64,000 nt of DNA from Corythucha ciliata. Taxonomy: Eukaryota > Arthropoda > Insecta > Hemiptera > Tingidae. Positions within the stretch are counted from its first letter, which is position 1, and each line of letters opens with the position of its first letter. The stretch lies in the NCBI GenBank assembly GCA_038030265.1, contig CM075937.1, forward strand, positions 42,264,198 through 42,328,197, in the 5' to 3' direction. A model generated the notes under the pieces. The model did no database searches. It was not told where the DNA came from and worked only from the letters and a program-made list of their open reading frames with translations. Of this stretch, positions 1 to 12,400 are shown in pieces. A program made the translations under genes and the position numbers.

Positions 1-555
1 CCACAACACCGGTTTTGTATATTTCACGGGCAATTTAGCATCTTGAACTAAATATTTATTAATTTTAACCGGTAACTACTCGTATATCGACTCAGCTCTT
101 TGAACATAGCCCTTGACTATGAAACTATGGTTATTTCGCCCCTCTTGTCGCAATAGCTGCCTCCAATTTTAACACTAATTGTTTTCGTTTCCATAATTTA
201 ATTTGCTATTTGTTCAAGCACAAATCTTTTAAATTTAAGATAGTTTAATTGGTTTTGACTCGCCTCCCACGGTGGATGAGATGGGAGGGTAAATTCAATC
301 TAGCCCCCCCCCCCCTCTTGAGGAAATCCTGGATCCCTACACTACCCAAACACGTTCAATTTCATTGTGCGACTCTTCTATTGCACTATATTTATTGGTT
401 GTTCGGGTTGTTAGCACCCGAATTCGCAAACTCACAAATATTTATGTTTAAATGTTGCGATTACACGGCTATTCATCAGAGTGTAGGCGTATTCGGGGCC
501 AGCTAGCCCAGGACCACGCCCTTTACAAAAAAAAAGAGAAAAAAAGGCCCCTAAG
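1..555. other. AT-rich non-coding sequence
   Basis: No convincing coding exon, RNA gene or complete repeat is visible. The stretch is AT-rich with a C homopolymer near 305. Short open frames here lack splice context and recognisable motifs. Confidence 0.5.
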
Positions 556-1600
556 CCGTGCATTTTCTCTGAAATTAGGATCTGGAACTACAATTTCACG
601 TAAATTATGCCTGGAAACATCCAATTTTTCATATACATATTCCCCCCCACCACCACCACCAAATATTGCAATTTTGTTGGGAGTAATAGGGCCTCGTGAG
701 CCAACAACGCGCCAATTTCATGGAGATTTAGCAGTGAAACTTGCAATTTCCCCGAAACTGAGACCCGGAACTTAAAATTTTGCTGAAATGAAGATCCGAA
801 GCTTCACCAGAGTCGAGCATGCTGGCTTGCTGGCCATGATTCCGCCACTACAAAACTGGTCCCAGAAACTGCCATTTTGTTTTAGTTGAGAACCAAAACT
901 TGCAATGTCACTGAAATTAAGACCTGAAGACTTAAGCTGTCAAATTCCAGGAAACTTGTAATTTCGCGAAAATTAGGATCTGAACTTACAAACTCATTCA
1001 ATTTCCATCGCAAATAAATTCATGGCTTGCCCAGGGTCACTCCCTGAAACTTTCAGTTTTACTTGCAATATCGCAAATATTTAGCCAGGAAACTTTCAAT
1101 TTCACATATTTTTGCCTGTGAAATGTTACAATTTTGCGGCAATTTTTCGGACTTAAAGCGCTGTCGTGGTCGAGCAAGCTCGCCTTCCTGTACCACTTAA
1201 ATAAAAATAGGGAAATGGAATTTAAAAAACACACGAAACTTGCAATTTCACGGAATAAATACTAGAAACTTGTAATTTCTCGAAATTGAGAAACTTGCAA
1301 TATTCCAAATAATTAGCCGATAAAATGAAAAGTCCCCAATGCCAAATTTGAGGCTGGACACTGCCGTGGTTCCGCCGCGAAGAAGGACCCCCAAATAAAT
1401 CCCAGAAATCAAAAACTGGCCATTTCGCCGTAATAAATACCGGAAACTAGCGATGTACCGAAATATATTTAGGGCCAAAATGTGGAATTCCGCAGATTCT
1501 TAGCCCTGCGTGATGGCACTGAAACTTGCAATTTCGCAGGTATTTAGATCTGAATGGTTCAATTTCTCTGCTGATTCAGTTTTACCTGGAATTTGAAGGT
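556..1600. repeat. Degenerate tandem phrase array, family C
   Basis: A loosely repeated phrase of roughly 25-35 bp recurs: 'GAAACTTGCAATTTC', then CGCG or ACGG, then 'AAATTAGGACCTG'. About twenty recognisable units are interspersed with unrelated words. The same family recurs at about 51.58-51.77 kb and 54.38-54.90 kb. The units are too diverged for a simple satellite. Open frames across it are chance. Confidence 0.6.
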
Positions 1601-2515
1601 AACGTTTTTACTCAATTTTAGCTGTGAATTAGCGCTTCTTCCCTGTTTTATCAGAGAATTAGCGTTATTGTCAATTTTAACCGTGAAGCGAGTGAGCGTG
1701 TTGATTTCGCAGCTCAATTTGTTAATTTGAATTGGAAATTGTGAATTTCAAGAGGAAATCGTAAATTTTCTAGGAATCGTTAATTTTATCACGAAATTGT
1801 CAGTTTCACGAGAAAATTGTCATTTTTATTAGCAAACTGACATTTTTATTAGCGCATTGCCGATTACAAACTTGTCAATTTGAAGCAGAAACCGTACATT
1901 TCACGAGGAAATTGTAACTTATCCCCAATAGATATATTTTTGGTCATTGGAACTTACTAATTTTTCCATTTCGGTAATACAGTAGGTAATTGGTGATAGT
2001 TAATTTTGGCTTTGTTATTTTTAGTAGGAATGAATAGCGGATTATAGGCGGAAATGATCAATTTTATAAGTGAATCATCAATTTTATGGGTAAATTGTCA
2101 ATTTTACAAGTAAATTGTCAATTTTATAAGGAAATTGTCAATTTTTTGAAGAAATTGTCCATTTTATGAGGAAATCGTTGATTTTATGAGGAAATTGTAT
2201 GTTTTATGAGAAAATTGTCAATTTTACGAGGAAGTTGTCAATTTTATGAGGAAATTGTAAATTTTTTGAGGAAAATGTCAATTTTATGAGGAAATCGTTA
2301 ATTTTATGAGGTAATTGTATGTTTTATGAGAAAATTGTCAATTTTACGAGGAAGTTGTAAATTTTATGAGGAAATTGTCAGTTTCATAATAAAATGGTCA
2401 ATTTTACGAGGAAGTTGTCAATTTCATGATTAATTGTCAATTTCATGAGAAAACTGTCAATTTTATTAGAAAATTGTCAATTTCATGAGGAGACTGTCAA
2501 TTTCATGAACAGCCT
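1600..2515. repeat. 21-bp minisatellite array
   Basis: The unit is about 21 bp, 'ATTTTATGAGGAAATTGTCA' with variants such as ACGAGGAAGTTGTCA. It is densest from 2040 to 2510, where more than twenty units follow one another, and degenerate from 1600 to 2040. Variants alternate (TATGAGGAAATT and TACGAGGAAGTT), which suggests higher-order duplication of blocks of units. Non-coding. Confidence 0.85.
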
Positions 2516-3580
2516 ATTTCGGGAAATGTTGTGATAGTAAACCAATTTGAAATTTCAATTACAATTTGCCTGAGTGGCCTATTTCAGAGATCTATTACGC
2601 CGATTTATCGCTCTAAGGACCGTTTTTAGCTGTTTTCACTTTAAAAAAAAAGTAATTTCCCGGATTTCGCTCACTAAAAAAACCCCCATTTTTAGGGTTA
2701 CAATCGCAGCGCTGTAGCCGTGGGACATAAGAGCTTCCCCTCGACCACTGCGCTGAGTTCACTTCATTCGGCGGGAGGCATATTTTTGCCAAACTAATAG
2801 TTCACGTTACGTTGGCAGTTGTTTTTTTCAATTTTTCCTGCTCTTGGGTTTCCTTAATTTTCCGATGCTTCAATTATCGGAGATTTAGATCTGTAACTTT
2901 GCCACATCTAGCAGCTGTGTGACGTGTGGTATATGGTAGGTGCTGGGGCCGGATGAAGTCATAATATGCCTCCCCTTAAGCCGACTCTGGATCCACGCCT
3001 GGAGCTAGTGCCACAGGTGAAATCGAGACTAGGCTGCACTTTGGGGTAGTGACCTGTGCGAAAAGAAGCCCCCGCAATCTTATTTGTTGGTCAAAAATAA
3101 CGAGATTATAATTATACTCAAAACGGGATCACTGATGAGTGGTCGGTAACTTCAAATATACAACCAGCACACATCTTGACCGATTTCACTTATTACAAAT
3201 ATGCCAATCAACCAATCGAAATGGATTTTCAGCGGCCTCGTGACGGCCCAATTCACAAATCCAAATTTCAAGAATTTGCCCTTGAAAAACACAAATTTCA
3301 TGTTTAATTTTATCAACATTAACCAATGATCCAACTGGAATGGATCTTTCAAACCCCCGCAATTTCACGAGTTTGGCTATCTCAATAGCAAATTTTGGGG
3401 GTTCGGCCCTTACAAAATCCGATTTCCTTGGTTTCGCTCTTTAAAAAATTCAATTTAGCAGTTCGGCAAACCACTATAATTTCAATTCTCTTGTGACGTA
3501 GCGTAGCTTCTTTCAATTTTTAACAAACGGTAGGTACTCGTAAGATGGGACCATTATTATGCAGATCTTTAAAAGGGTAC
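2516..3580. other. Mixed repeat debris
   Basis: No gene is visible. A motif at about 2985-3003 reads, on the minus strand, CAGGCGTGGATCCAGAG, which resembles a hAT-type terminus; its partner end was not found. From 3190 to 3480 there are phrase-E-like units (GCGGG or ACGAG followed by TTTGGCTC). Confidence 0.4.
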
Positions 3581-4127
3581 ATTCAGCGTGAAATGCACAG
3601 GTGATCCACTTTTCATCTTCTACATGTGCAGGCGAGGCGAGGCGGTCCGGTCCGATTCGGCTGCCACTCATAACAGGGGAGTGCCAAAAGTCAGAGAATT
3701 ACTGCTTTTAAAACTATTCATTGGTGCAACTATTGATCATGTTTTGTTTTGTTTTTTTCTCTCCCTCAGAAAAGCAGGGGCAAAACACTTGTTCCATTTT
3801 TCTGTTTGGTGTGTTCAGACGAGAGGTGGCATATAAGAGATTGCCGCTAATTAGAGGAAAGCTACAGAGAGTTGAGAATTAAAATACGCCTCACCTAACA
3901 CGAGGCTTGCATGTGTGGGTGAAATTAGGAAGCGGCTTCTCTGATAAATACTATACAATACACTGGTGGTTACAAGGAAAGTGGGGGAGGGGGAAGGATC
4001 GCTCTTTCCGAACTTTTCATGTCACTTTTTACCCCTCTGATTCTATTGTCAAAAGTTGTTCAATATTTCGGTTGAGTGAATTTCGTCACGCAATACAGCC
4101 TTATCCTGTTAACTTATGATTTGTCAG
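3581..4127. other. Low-copy flank upstream of the candidate exon
   Basis: This stretch lacks the phrase repeats that dominate the window and may be unique sequence. Small open frames show no motif and no paired splice sites. It precedes the exon-like segment at 4128-4256 and could be intron of the same unidentified gene. Confidence 0.35.
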
Positions 4128-4256
4128 ATCCTCGAGCTCGAAAAATAGCTTTCAGAGCCTCCAGAATGGTCACAGAGGAAGCGGTTGAAAGAGAATATGA
4201 TCAGTCAGGCAGACTGTATTATGACTTGCCAGAATCTGAAGCTGTGTGCGATGTCC
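4128..4256 (+). CDS. Candidate orphan internal exon (43 codons), product unknown
   Basis: A plus-strand open segment is bounded by a good acceptor (TTGTCAG at 4121-4127) and a consensus donor (GTGAGT at 4257-4262). It is 129 nt long and opens and closes in phase 1, so it could be skipped or inserted without frame change. The translation is charged and coding-like, reading PRARKIAFRASRMVTEEAV and, later, GRLYYDLPESEAVCDV. The YYDLPE stretch has the look of a tyrosine-containing cytoplasmic tail, which is speculation. I do not recognise a family, and no companion exon was found nearby. It may belong to a gene with very long introns, or be chance. Confidence 0.4.
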
Positions 4257-6985
4257 GTGAGTAATTTGTACGGTTAATTGCTCCTGACCTGAGTTCCTAT
4301 AATAGGGTTTGGAGGCAGCCATGCTACTGTGAGAACACGTTTGACAGTTTCATATCCTGTAGAGTGCCCGTTGTTGAACACAAACGCTATTTCAACCAGA
4401 TTGAATTCTAAAATTATAGATTATTAAGATGTAGAATTGGGGACTTGTCGTCAAGTATTTAGCCGCCATCTCGAGTGATGGCTGCTATGAGATTGGGGTT
4501 CATCGATGAATTTCGATCTATTAATCAATGCGAAAATCGAGAACGAAGTTTTACAACACGCAATTATGTAAAATTGAGTCATCTGCGACTTCCAAGTCAA
4601 TTAAATCCAGCGCAGTCTGATTTTGATTTCACCTCAAAATTAACACCGCCCCTCATTACAACGTAGAATTTCAGAAATTCTTTCAGATAACTAGCGGGCA
4701 GCGCTTAGCATATTTTCCCTCTCACTTCCTCTTAAAAGCAGAGGTCCACCCCAACTTTCACAATTCCTCGAATATCGGTAATCGCATCCTCCCGTCCCGT
4801 CCGCCGTTCTTGCTACAAATTGACTGTGGAAGATTTGACAAGACAGATAAATGCGGTATTTAGAAAGTTAATATTATAAAAGAGTGCACCAATCATTTTG
4901 TATTCTAGGCGTCACGCACCCTTCATTTCCCGCATGATGCTTTAAAGACGATACGGCATGTTCTGTCAGCAGGGGCATCATGTGTTGGTAAATTCGATAT
5001 TTAGGTCATTTTGTATTTTTAATAACTTTCTTTATTCAGTCTTTTCACCGCCAAGCCAAGTACTTCTTAGATCATCTGAATTGAACACATTCACAGTTAA
5101 ATCTCCACTCTTTAATTCAAATGCAATTATTACGTTGATGGGTGATCGGAGAGAGACGGCAGCATAGAGGCTTCGAAACCCCTTCCGGGTGATTGCGATG
5201 GGAATGCGCCCAGTACAGTTTGATGGAACACTTCCGTATAACCAAGAATTTCTAGTAAAATGCATTCGACCCTCCCCTCCCCCTACTCTAGACCTCTTCG
5301 ATTCGAATTAAGCACTGCATTCTTAACACAAATACACCTTCGTATTTTGTTCTGAAAATTCATTTGTGTATTTATTCCGTATAGGAATGAATACGCACAA
5401 TTGTCGCTCATTCTGGCATTAAACAAACTTAAGTTCAAGTGACGAAAGGATCAGCGATGGGCGGAGCAGGAGGGTCCAAGACATTAATTTTTGCGCGCGT
5501 CAATTGCACCTGCCTCTAATAATAAACTGTGCGGCGACTAGGCGTGTAAGCATTGAACCAAAAAGAAATAATAACAATAATAACAAAACTTTGATATTGT
5601 TTTGCAACATCGTATTGTGTGATTTTATTGCAAAGGGAATAGAGAAGTGGAATAAAGGGCCGCGATCTAATATGAATATTAAATGGATGATGGCGCATTC
5701 TTTGAAGGGGGTAGGAGTTCCATGGGATGGCATTTTATGGCACTTTGAAGGGCTATTTCTTGCAATGCACGGAGAGAATAATCTTTCCTGCATTTTTTTA
5801 TTATTGGAGCTGAGTGAACATTTTCTCAAACATATTAAAATACATAAACCAAGGTTAAATGTGTCTTTTAAAAGCAGAGTTAGAGCAGTACTAAAATTCT
5901 ACTTCGATTTTTTAATATTAATATCTACGGGACTGACCTTTTTATTTTTCCCTTTTTAAATAAAAATGATTTAAACAGACAAGGACACTCATCTCGCGAC
6001 TCTCAAACAATTTTATTAATCGTGTTCCCGCCTTTTATACGGAACACACGAGCAAGTTAGTTGATTTTCCCCCCACCCCTATATTTCCGAAAATAAAATA
6101 CGACTATGCCAAACGAAAATTCGTCTCCTGCCAATAGCAACTGAGAGACTGTAGAACAACGCGAGTCAACTGCTGGCCCAAGACTGAGACACTTTACTTC
6201 ACCACTCGCGGGAATACAGCCTCAACAAGCCCCAAGCCAGTGAATTTTGGGGTGAGAGAGAGAGAGAGTTAGAGTGAGTGAGTGAGTGCGTTTCGAAGAG
6301 TTGACGGAAAAGGGCGAGGGTGCAACATTTTTCCAATTGATACCCCTCCATCACGGTGACAATCAATCATAAAATAATACGTAAACAATCGGATTAGTAA
6401 TTTATCGAATCTGTCTGGATGGAATTGGGTGGGGGTGGGGTTGAAATTAAGTCATTCGTAAAATATCAGGCGATTTCCTATTGATGACCTCAAATTTGCG
6501 GGATGATTGGTGGTCTTTTCAAAAATGAATAATGATAGTTAATTTGATACCCCCCACCCCACCCGTCAGTGTAATGGAACAATGCACAAAATAAATAATA
6601 TACAAAGGAATAAAAATGGAGTCCTAAATGTGGACAGGTGAAATTATGCCGCTCCAATTATTTCGATGAGATCGACCAAAGCATAAAAAGAAGACCACAT
6701 CAGATACAAACGTCAAGTTGCTAACCAGCAAGCTCGATAATCGAAGGAATTCGTTATCTTATACTTGATTCAATCGCTTTTGCTGGCATACAGTGCGGTT
6801 AAATCTTAATATAGAATTGTAATAATGAACAACACCAAATCAGTCAACATTGAGATCAGAGATCACGCATGGTGTCAGAAGTGCGTCGACAAGGAAAATA
6901 AAATTGAATTTATAGCTGGAAGCATTATTAAGCTGACAATCACAATATTCGAACTCGATGGCCTAGTAGGCACAAGCCTCGAGCG
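4257..6985. other. Low-copy AT-rich sequence, no gene recognised
   Basis: No phrase repeats are seen here. Short tracts include (AAT)n at 5565-5585 and a GA/GT-rich run at 6250-6290. The longest open frame (5504-5959, plus) is AT-rich and asparagine/isoleucine-heavy, with no motif. The stretch could be intergenic or intronic. Confidence 0.45.
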
Positions 6986-6987
6986 AC

Positions 6988-8830
6988 AAATTTCTGGGGC
7001 GCCATATTTTATGTATTATTTTTATTATTATTATTATTTTTTTTTTTGTAAGATGAGAAAAAGCACTAATTCATAGCCAGAATTCAATAAATCGCTACTA
7101 CAATTGGGAAAAAGCGCTAATTCACGGCTTAAACTGAGAAAAAAGCTAGTTGACGGCACAAATCGAGAAAACGCCTCTTCGCGCTATCTCGAGGACACCT
7201 TTAATGACTGTAAGGAAGAAAATCGCTAATTGTTGGATAAAAAAGAAAAAGCTCTCATTTGCCGCTGAACTTGAGGGGAGACCGCTGTGATTATTCGTGC
7301 CTATATTTTCGAAAATGCGAACAACTGCTGCAGTTAAGAAAAAGTGCTAAATTCACGGCTAAAATTCAGTGAAACTGCTTCAGTTAAAATTGAGAAAAAG
7401 TGTTAGTTTGTATGTCTAAAACGCTAATTAACGATACAAATCGATAAAACGCCAATTCGCTGTTTCTAGAAAACACTTTATGACTATAAAAGAGAAAAAT
7501 TTCTAATTATCGGTTGGAAAATGAAAAAAAAACACGCTAATTCGCCGCTAAAACCGAAAAAAAAACGTTAATTCATACAGCAATCATTTTTAAAAAGCTC
7601 TCATTTGCAGCTGAATTGAGGGGACAACACTATGGTTACATTTGAGAAAACGCGTTGATTCGCGGCAGCAATGAAGAAAAAACGCTTATTCGTGGCTAAA
7701 ATTGAAAGAAAGCTGCAACCATTCACTCAGTTGGTTCAACTATCACTGACAAAATGCCCATTCCTGGTTTCTCGAGGCAGCATCGGAACTGAAATTGAGA
7801 AAAAGCGCTAATTCACATGGATAAAGTGTGAATTAGCGCTCATTCGCAGCTAAAATTGAGAGAACTCCCCTGGCTAAAACTAAGAAAATTTCTCGCTTGT
7901 GGATATGAAACGCTCATTCGCAGCTAAAATAGCCAAAAAGTTAAATTCATAGCTAATGTAAAGCGCGTACTAGCAGCTAAAAATGAAGAATGACAATTTG
8001 AGAAATCCCCTGATATGCGGCTAAAAAGTTGAAACCATGCGATTGAGATCGTAATTGGCGCAAAAAAAATAAATAAATAAAATAAAAATCCGCCGCTAAA
8101 ATTAAGAGAATATAATTAAGACAAAGGGTCTTCTAAATTCAGTTAATTAAGAGAATAATTCGCGGCTGAATGTGACAAATAGCGCTAATTCACGGCATAA
8201 ATAGTATAAAAGCGCCTCTGATGTGAGCTGCTAAAATGAAGAAAAACGCTAAATCAGCATATACATTTGATTAAACCCTCTTATTCACGGATAGAATTGA
8301 GATGAACCACGAACCCCCCCCCCCCTTACAATAGGTAACAAGGAAAAGAGCTCATTCGCTGGTAAAATTGAGAAAATGCGCTAATTCGCACCTGATGTTG
8401 TCAAAAACCGCTAATTCACGGCTATAATGGGCGAAAAGCGCTAATCAGAATGACTAAGAAGTGAGGAAAACGCTAACACACGGGTAAAATGATGAAAGAC
8501 TACTAATAATGCGGATACATTTGATAAAACCTGCTGATTTGTGGTTAAAACTAAGAAAAACTGCACGCTGATCCCTAGCTGAAATTGAGATGAAATGCTC
8601 ATCCAAAGGCGACTAGAGTTGTACAAGAAAGGCTATATACTCATCTGCAGCTTTAAAATGGAGAAAAACGCTAATTCGAGGACGAATTTTAGAAAATCCG
8701 CTAATTCACAACATATAATACAACGAGGTGTTGTATTACAGCACAACGCTAATACAACGAGGAAGTTCCAAGTATCAAAAATGTTTGTCAGTGACACTTT
8801 TTTACTGTGAACTACGGCTAAAAAATCCGA
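6988..8830 (+). repeat. Phrase-A array, plus orientation
   Basis: Dozens of degenerate units of about 28-30 bp occur, built from 'CGCTAATTCGCGG' followed by 'CTAAAATTGAGAAAAA'. The array is quasi-periodic, with words substituted in each unit. A hAT-like start (CTGGGGCGCCATA at 6998-7010) precedes it, but a matching end was not found. Family A is the most abundant repeat in this window. Confidence 0.7.
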
Positions 8831-9474
8831 CGGTGACGAGGAGGCCTCGAAATTGTACCTTTGGCATCACCGAATTAAGAAAACAAGACGGTTATGCGGG
8901 TATACGGTATCTATACACCCGTACAGAAACTTTCATTGTCGGCTATTTGTTGGAGCAAGAAAACTCGAAAACACCGACTCAAAAACGTTTTCGACCATTT
9001 TGCTGAACCCGTGCCGTTCTTTGAGCTTTAAAACGAAACGGTGAACTGGCGAGTACACCAATAAAAAAAATGATAAGGAGCTCGTGGGATGTGAATCCAG
9101 AGAAAACTGCTGTGCCTTCGGTTGCTCTCCCGTCGTAACCGAGACAACATTGTCATTTCATTGTTTCCCAAAAATTGAGGGTACAACGGTGTCAGTCATC
9201 AATTAACCCAGTGTTGGGAGAAAGTCGACCGCCGAATGGCTTGGGATCTAGCTTGACGTTTGAGTATAAATGCATCAGAAACCATGTTCGTACGTTCTCG
9301 TCACTTTAGGCCAATATCTGACTACTTTTCCTCGGTATGTTACGGACGTTGACCAAGAAAAAACACTTTGAAAAAACACAAAACTTGTTATCATTTAACC
9401 CGCATTCAACATATGTGGGGAGTACCGGTTTCATTGGTTTCATTATCACACGACACTAGCGCCGCTTGTGATTG
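8831..9474. other. Intergenic sequence downstream of protease gene 1
   Basis: No gene is recognised. Small open frames overlap each other without motifs. A TATAAATG at about 9265 is the only promoter-like word, and nothing follows it that looks transcribed. This is the 3' flank of the minus-strand protease; no canonical AATAAA is obvious on that strand close to the stop. Confidence 0.35.
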
Positions 9475-12400
9475 CTATAATCGCCAATAGTTCCCGACCA
9501 TAATTTTCCATTTTGATTCATATTTCAAGATAATATACGAGAAAAGGATGATGTGTGTAATTGAAGTAAATATGATTATTGCGGTGGGCATCTGTGGCAG
9601 TCTCACGGCTAAACAGCTCGACGGTTTCTTTGGAGCCTCGCTGACGTACTGACGAATCCAGTTCAACTGGGGGCAGATGAAAATGAAAGCGCTGATTGCG
9701 TCATCGTCGTTGCACCTTAGATAGGACGCGCTGAAGGAGAAAATTTTACATTTCGTCTGTAGGTACAGCATGTGAGCAATGCCGACGGCTTTGCCGCCGC
9801 AGACGAGCGCCGAACCTGAGTCACCGGTGCAGACGCCGGCGCCGCGCTCTGCGAGACAGACGAGTCTTTTATTTTGAAAACTGTGAAGGAGTTTTTGGGG
9901 TGAGGCATAAAAATGAATAGGCAAGAAAAAAAAAAAAAGTTTCCCCCCAAAAACTCACGTCATTGCGCACGAGCAAGCCTTCTCTCCGTGCATCCCAGTT
10001 ACATTGATCGCCATCAGATGATGAGCAGCTGAGCCACCAATCTCCTGAGATCCCCATCCTCCGGCTAAACATTTTCTGCGATTTCTTGGGCCATCAGTGA
10101 CTGGCCATTCACCGTCAAGAGCCAAAGGTTTTACTTTATCGGAGAATTCAAAATCTGGCTCGACCTTAATTAGTTCATCACCTTATCACAATGTCTGTGT
10201 GCATCACTCCTCTCGCTTTCAAGCATTGAGTTATAATTAACATGAAGCGATTCAGTATGAAAAATGGCTAGGTTCGAGAGAACGAGTCCACAGTTCCAGC
10301 CCTTCAGAAAACGGCCACGGCTCCGCCTCATAAACATATGAAATCGTGGCGTATAGGCTCCAATTTCACGTATGCCACACCTTTAAAATAAAAATTCTCA
10401 GGGTAATGATTCATTTTATAGCGGAATATCACGGGCCTGGTTCCTTCCCAAAAACAAAATTTCCCAGGGTTGGCTCATTGAAAACCAATTTCGCGGGATT
10501 GGCTCACCCATATAAACAGTTTCGTGGGTTTGGCTCACTCAAAAAGCCATATTTGGTCAGTCCGGTTTATTCAAAAATGAAAATTTTGTGGAGTTGGCTC
10601 ATTGATCAAACAAAAGCTCGTAAGGTTTGTTCATGAAACGCAATTTTAAGGGCGCTGGTCCTTCCGAAAAAATGAAATTTCACGCTTTGACGCTGTCATA
10701 AAACTATTTCGTGGATTCAGCTCTTTTAAACCCTGAATTTCGCCAATCTGGCGCTTTCAGGAACCCATTTCGCGGGTTTGGTTCCATTAGCAACGGAATT
10801 TTGTGAGGTCGGCTCATTTATGAGAGGGATAGAGAAAAAAAAAACCCCGTTCAGAGACGGTCCATCGTCACCCAGGAACAGCGGCGTATATAGGGTAACA
10901 CTTTCATTTTGAGGAAAAACTGTCAACAATTTTAAGGGTAAAATCGCCGTTATTGTTATGAAATCTTCAGTTTTTCTATAATGCGTCAGCTTCGGTGTGA
11001 AATCTTTAGTGATGAAATCCTCCAAAACTAATGATTTCATGCCGATTTTGACGTGTTATTATCAGAACTGAAGATTTTAAGACAATATTGGTGATTCTAC
11101 CATTAAGAATTTAGGCAGGTCTCCCTCAAAATGAAACATTTTTCCCACAGACTGATCGTTTTACCACAAAACTGACGTTTTCTATCCCAAGATTGAAGTT
11201 TTTTTACCCTAAAACTGTGACCAGAAAGTGAGTTTTCACGACAAAACTGGTGATTTCAGCACAAAAATGGCAATTTTAGCCCAAGTATAGAGATTTTAGC
11301 CCTGAAATGGCGATTTTAGTAGTTACTACTGAAGTCGTGATTTTTTCATGAAACATGTAAAACTGGTTTTGGTAAAACTGGTAGTTATCACTAAAAATCT
11401 GACGATTTTACATTTCGCAGAAGCGTAATCCTAAAAAAATGGTTTTTCAGTGAGTTAGACCTGCGAAAATAATTTATTTGGTTTTGATAAATCCACAAAA
11501 TTGGTTGTTGAATTAAGCAACCCCAAAAAATTTATTTTTCAGTCACAGAAATTCACGGGCTTCCCGAAACAAAAGACATCCGCGAATTGATGTTTTTTTT
11601 TAGATAGGTAGCAAAATTTTAGCAATAAGTTTCAAATGAGCCAAACACGCTCACGTGTGCCTAGGGTGGCCAGAATGTTGTAAATGTGGTTTCCCAGGGA
11701 CGCCTTGTACTAAAAGTAGGACGATAGTAGGACACTACTAGAACACTTAGGACGAAAAGTAGGACGCCTGAAAAAAAGTTAACGTCTACTAATCGTTGAT
11801 CTGTTTGACGTTAAAGGAGGTCCAACCACACGACCACTTCAGTATTTCAGTTAGGAAATTAGGTTATGAAAACATAAAAATCACAAAACTGGGGGAGGGG
11901 GAGTTCAAATGCGCCAAAACTATAAAATTATGGTTTTTGAATGAGCCAAATCCACGAATTAAATTTTGAAAGAGCAGAAGCCCGCGAAACTTCGGTTTGT
12001 GAGAGCCGAAGTGACAAAATATTGTTTTTTATAGCGCTAAATCGGTGAATTTGCATTTTGAAAGAGCTTTTGTTTTTAGCACTTGCGAAACTGATTCTAG
12101 AAAGCACCAAGGACACTGAATTTGAGTTTGTAAAAATGAGTGAGGTTGGGGTTTGAAGAAATAAAATCCCGGATAAATTCCAAGAAAAAGAGCAAAAATC
12201 CTCGGTTAAATTATTGGGTTCTAACAGCCAACATCGCGAAATTTATTTTTTCAATATTAATTTTTTGAATTGGCCAAAACCGTCCAACTGTGGATTTCAG
12301 AAAAAGCCAAACCCACGAAATTTGACTAGTAAAATAGTCAACATGCATGAAATTGTGGTTTCAATAAGCCAAATCCAAGAAATTAGGTTTTAAAAGAAAG

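Noticed and set aside
2040..2510. CRISPR-like regular repeats
   Set aside because: Units are directly adjacent with no unique spacers, and the genome is eukaryotic; it is a minisatellite.
5504..5959. 151-codon plus-strand frame
   Set aside because: AT-rich with low-complexity Asn and Ile runs, no motif, and competing frames on the other strand.
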